This document shows, in pieces, positions 7,167 through 7,208 of a stretch of 7,208 bases of DNA. The notes under the pieces are model-generated. The model saw nothing but the letters and a program-made list of their open reading frames with translations, was not told where the DNA came from and ran no database searches. This DNA is from Gammaproteobacteria bacterium. GTDB lineage: Bacteria > Pseudomonadota > Gammaproteobacteria > Eutrophobiales > Eutrophobiaceae. Positions within the stretch are counted from its first letter, which is position 1. The number at the start of each line of letters is the position of its first letter. The position numbers and the translations under genes were made by a program. The stretch lies in contig SMWN01000154.1 of assembly GCA_004356415.1 (NCBI GenBank), forward strand, positions 1 through 7,208, in the 5' to 3' direction.

Positions 7167-7208
7167 AAAATGCGCTCGTCACAGGGGGAGGTGGTTTTCT
7201 GGGATCAC
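7163..7208 (+). CDS. oleD: OleD, NAD(P)H-dependent 2-alkyl-3-ketoacid reductase, 3' truncated
   Basis: Only the first 15 codons are present, reading MKNALVTGGGGFLGS. This is the opening beta strand and GxxGxxG dinucleotide-binding loop of an extended short-chain dehydrogenase/epimerase. In the olefin pathway OleD reduces the 2-alkyl-3-ketoacid from OleA to the 2-alkyl-3-hydroxyacid used by OleC. The ATG overlaps the oleC TGA (ATGA, 7163-7166), so translation is probably coupled, which suits the reported assembly of OleB, OleC and OleD into one complex. The call rests on the short N terminus plus position after oleABC; another NAD-dependent epimerase cannot be strictly excluded. Confidence 0.85.
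   Translation, partial: MKNALVTGGGGFLGS

Overview
The window holds one compact, entirely plus-strand gene block in which the end of a PUFA-synthase-type (Pfa) multidomain lipid/polyketide synthase gene runs directly into an oleABCD long-chain olefin cluster. The order is: Pfa-type acyltransferase/tandem-dehydratase subunit (5' truncated, 1-3219), oleA (3232-4431), oleB (4490-5380), oleC (5448-7166) and the first 46 bases of oleD (7163-7208). The spacers are 12, 58 and 67 bp, and the last junction is a 4-base ATGA overlap. I see no promoter, terminator, RNA gene, insertion sequence or CRISPR array, and no credible minus-strand gene. This looks like an interior slice of one operon whose promoter lies upstream of the window.

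The organism is a bacterium with moderate GC content. The OleA, OleC and dehydratase sequences resemble, from memory, those of marine Gammaproteobacteria such as Shewanella and relatives, but genus cannot be fixed from the window.

The inferred pathway is as follows. The synthase builds a long, probably polyunsaturated acyl chain. OleA joins two acyl thioesters head to head into a 2-alkyl-3-ketoacid. OleD reduces this to the 2-alkyl-3-hydroxyacid, OleC closes it to a cis-beta-lactone with ATP, and OleB removes CO2 to leave an internal olefin. In Shewanella, separate pfa and ole loci together are known to make the C31:9 polyene hentriacontanonaene. Here the two systems are physically joined, which suggests a dedicated polyene-hydrocarbon factory.

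Three features deserve attention. (1) The synthase gene abuts oleA with no release or transfer domain at its C terminus. (2) The two genes are in the same reading frame, separated by a single TAG and four sense codons. (3) OleA carries an insertion made of five tandem copies of a 13-14 residue motif between its catalytic Cys and His, giving 399 residues where about 340-350 is usual.
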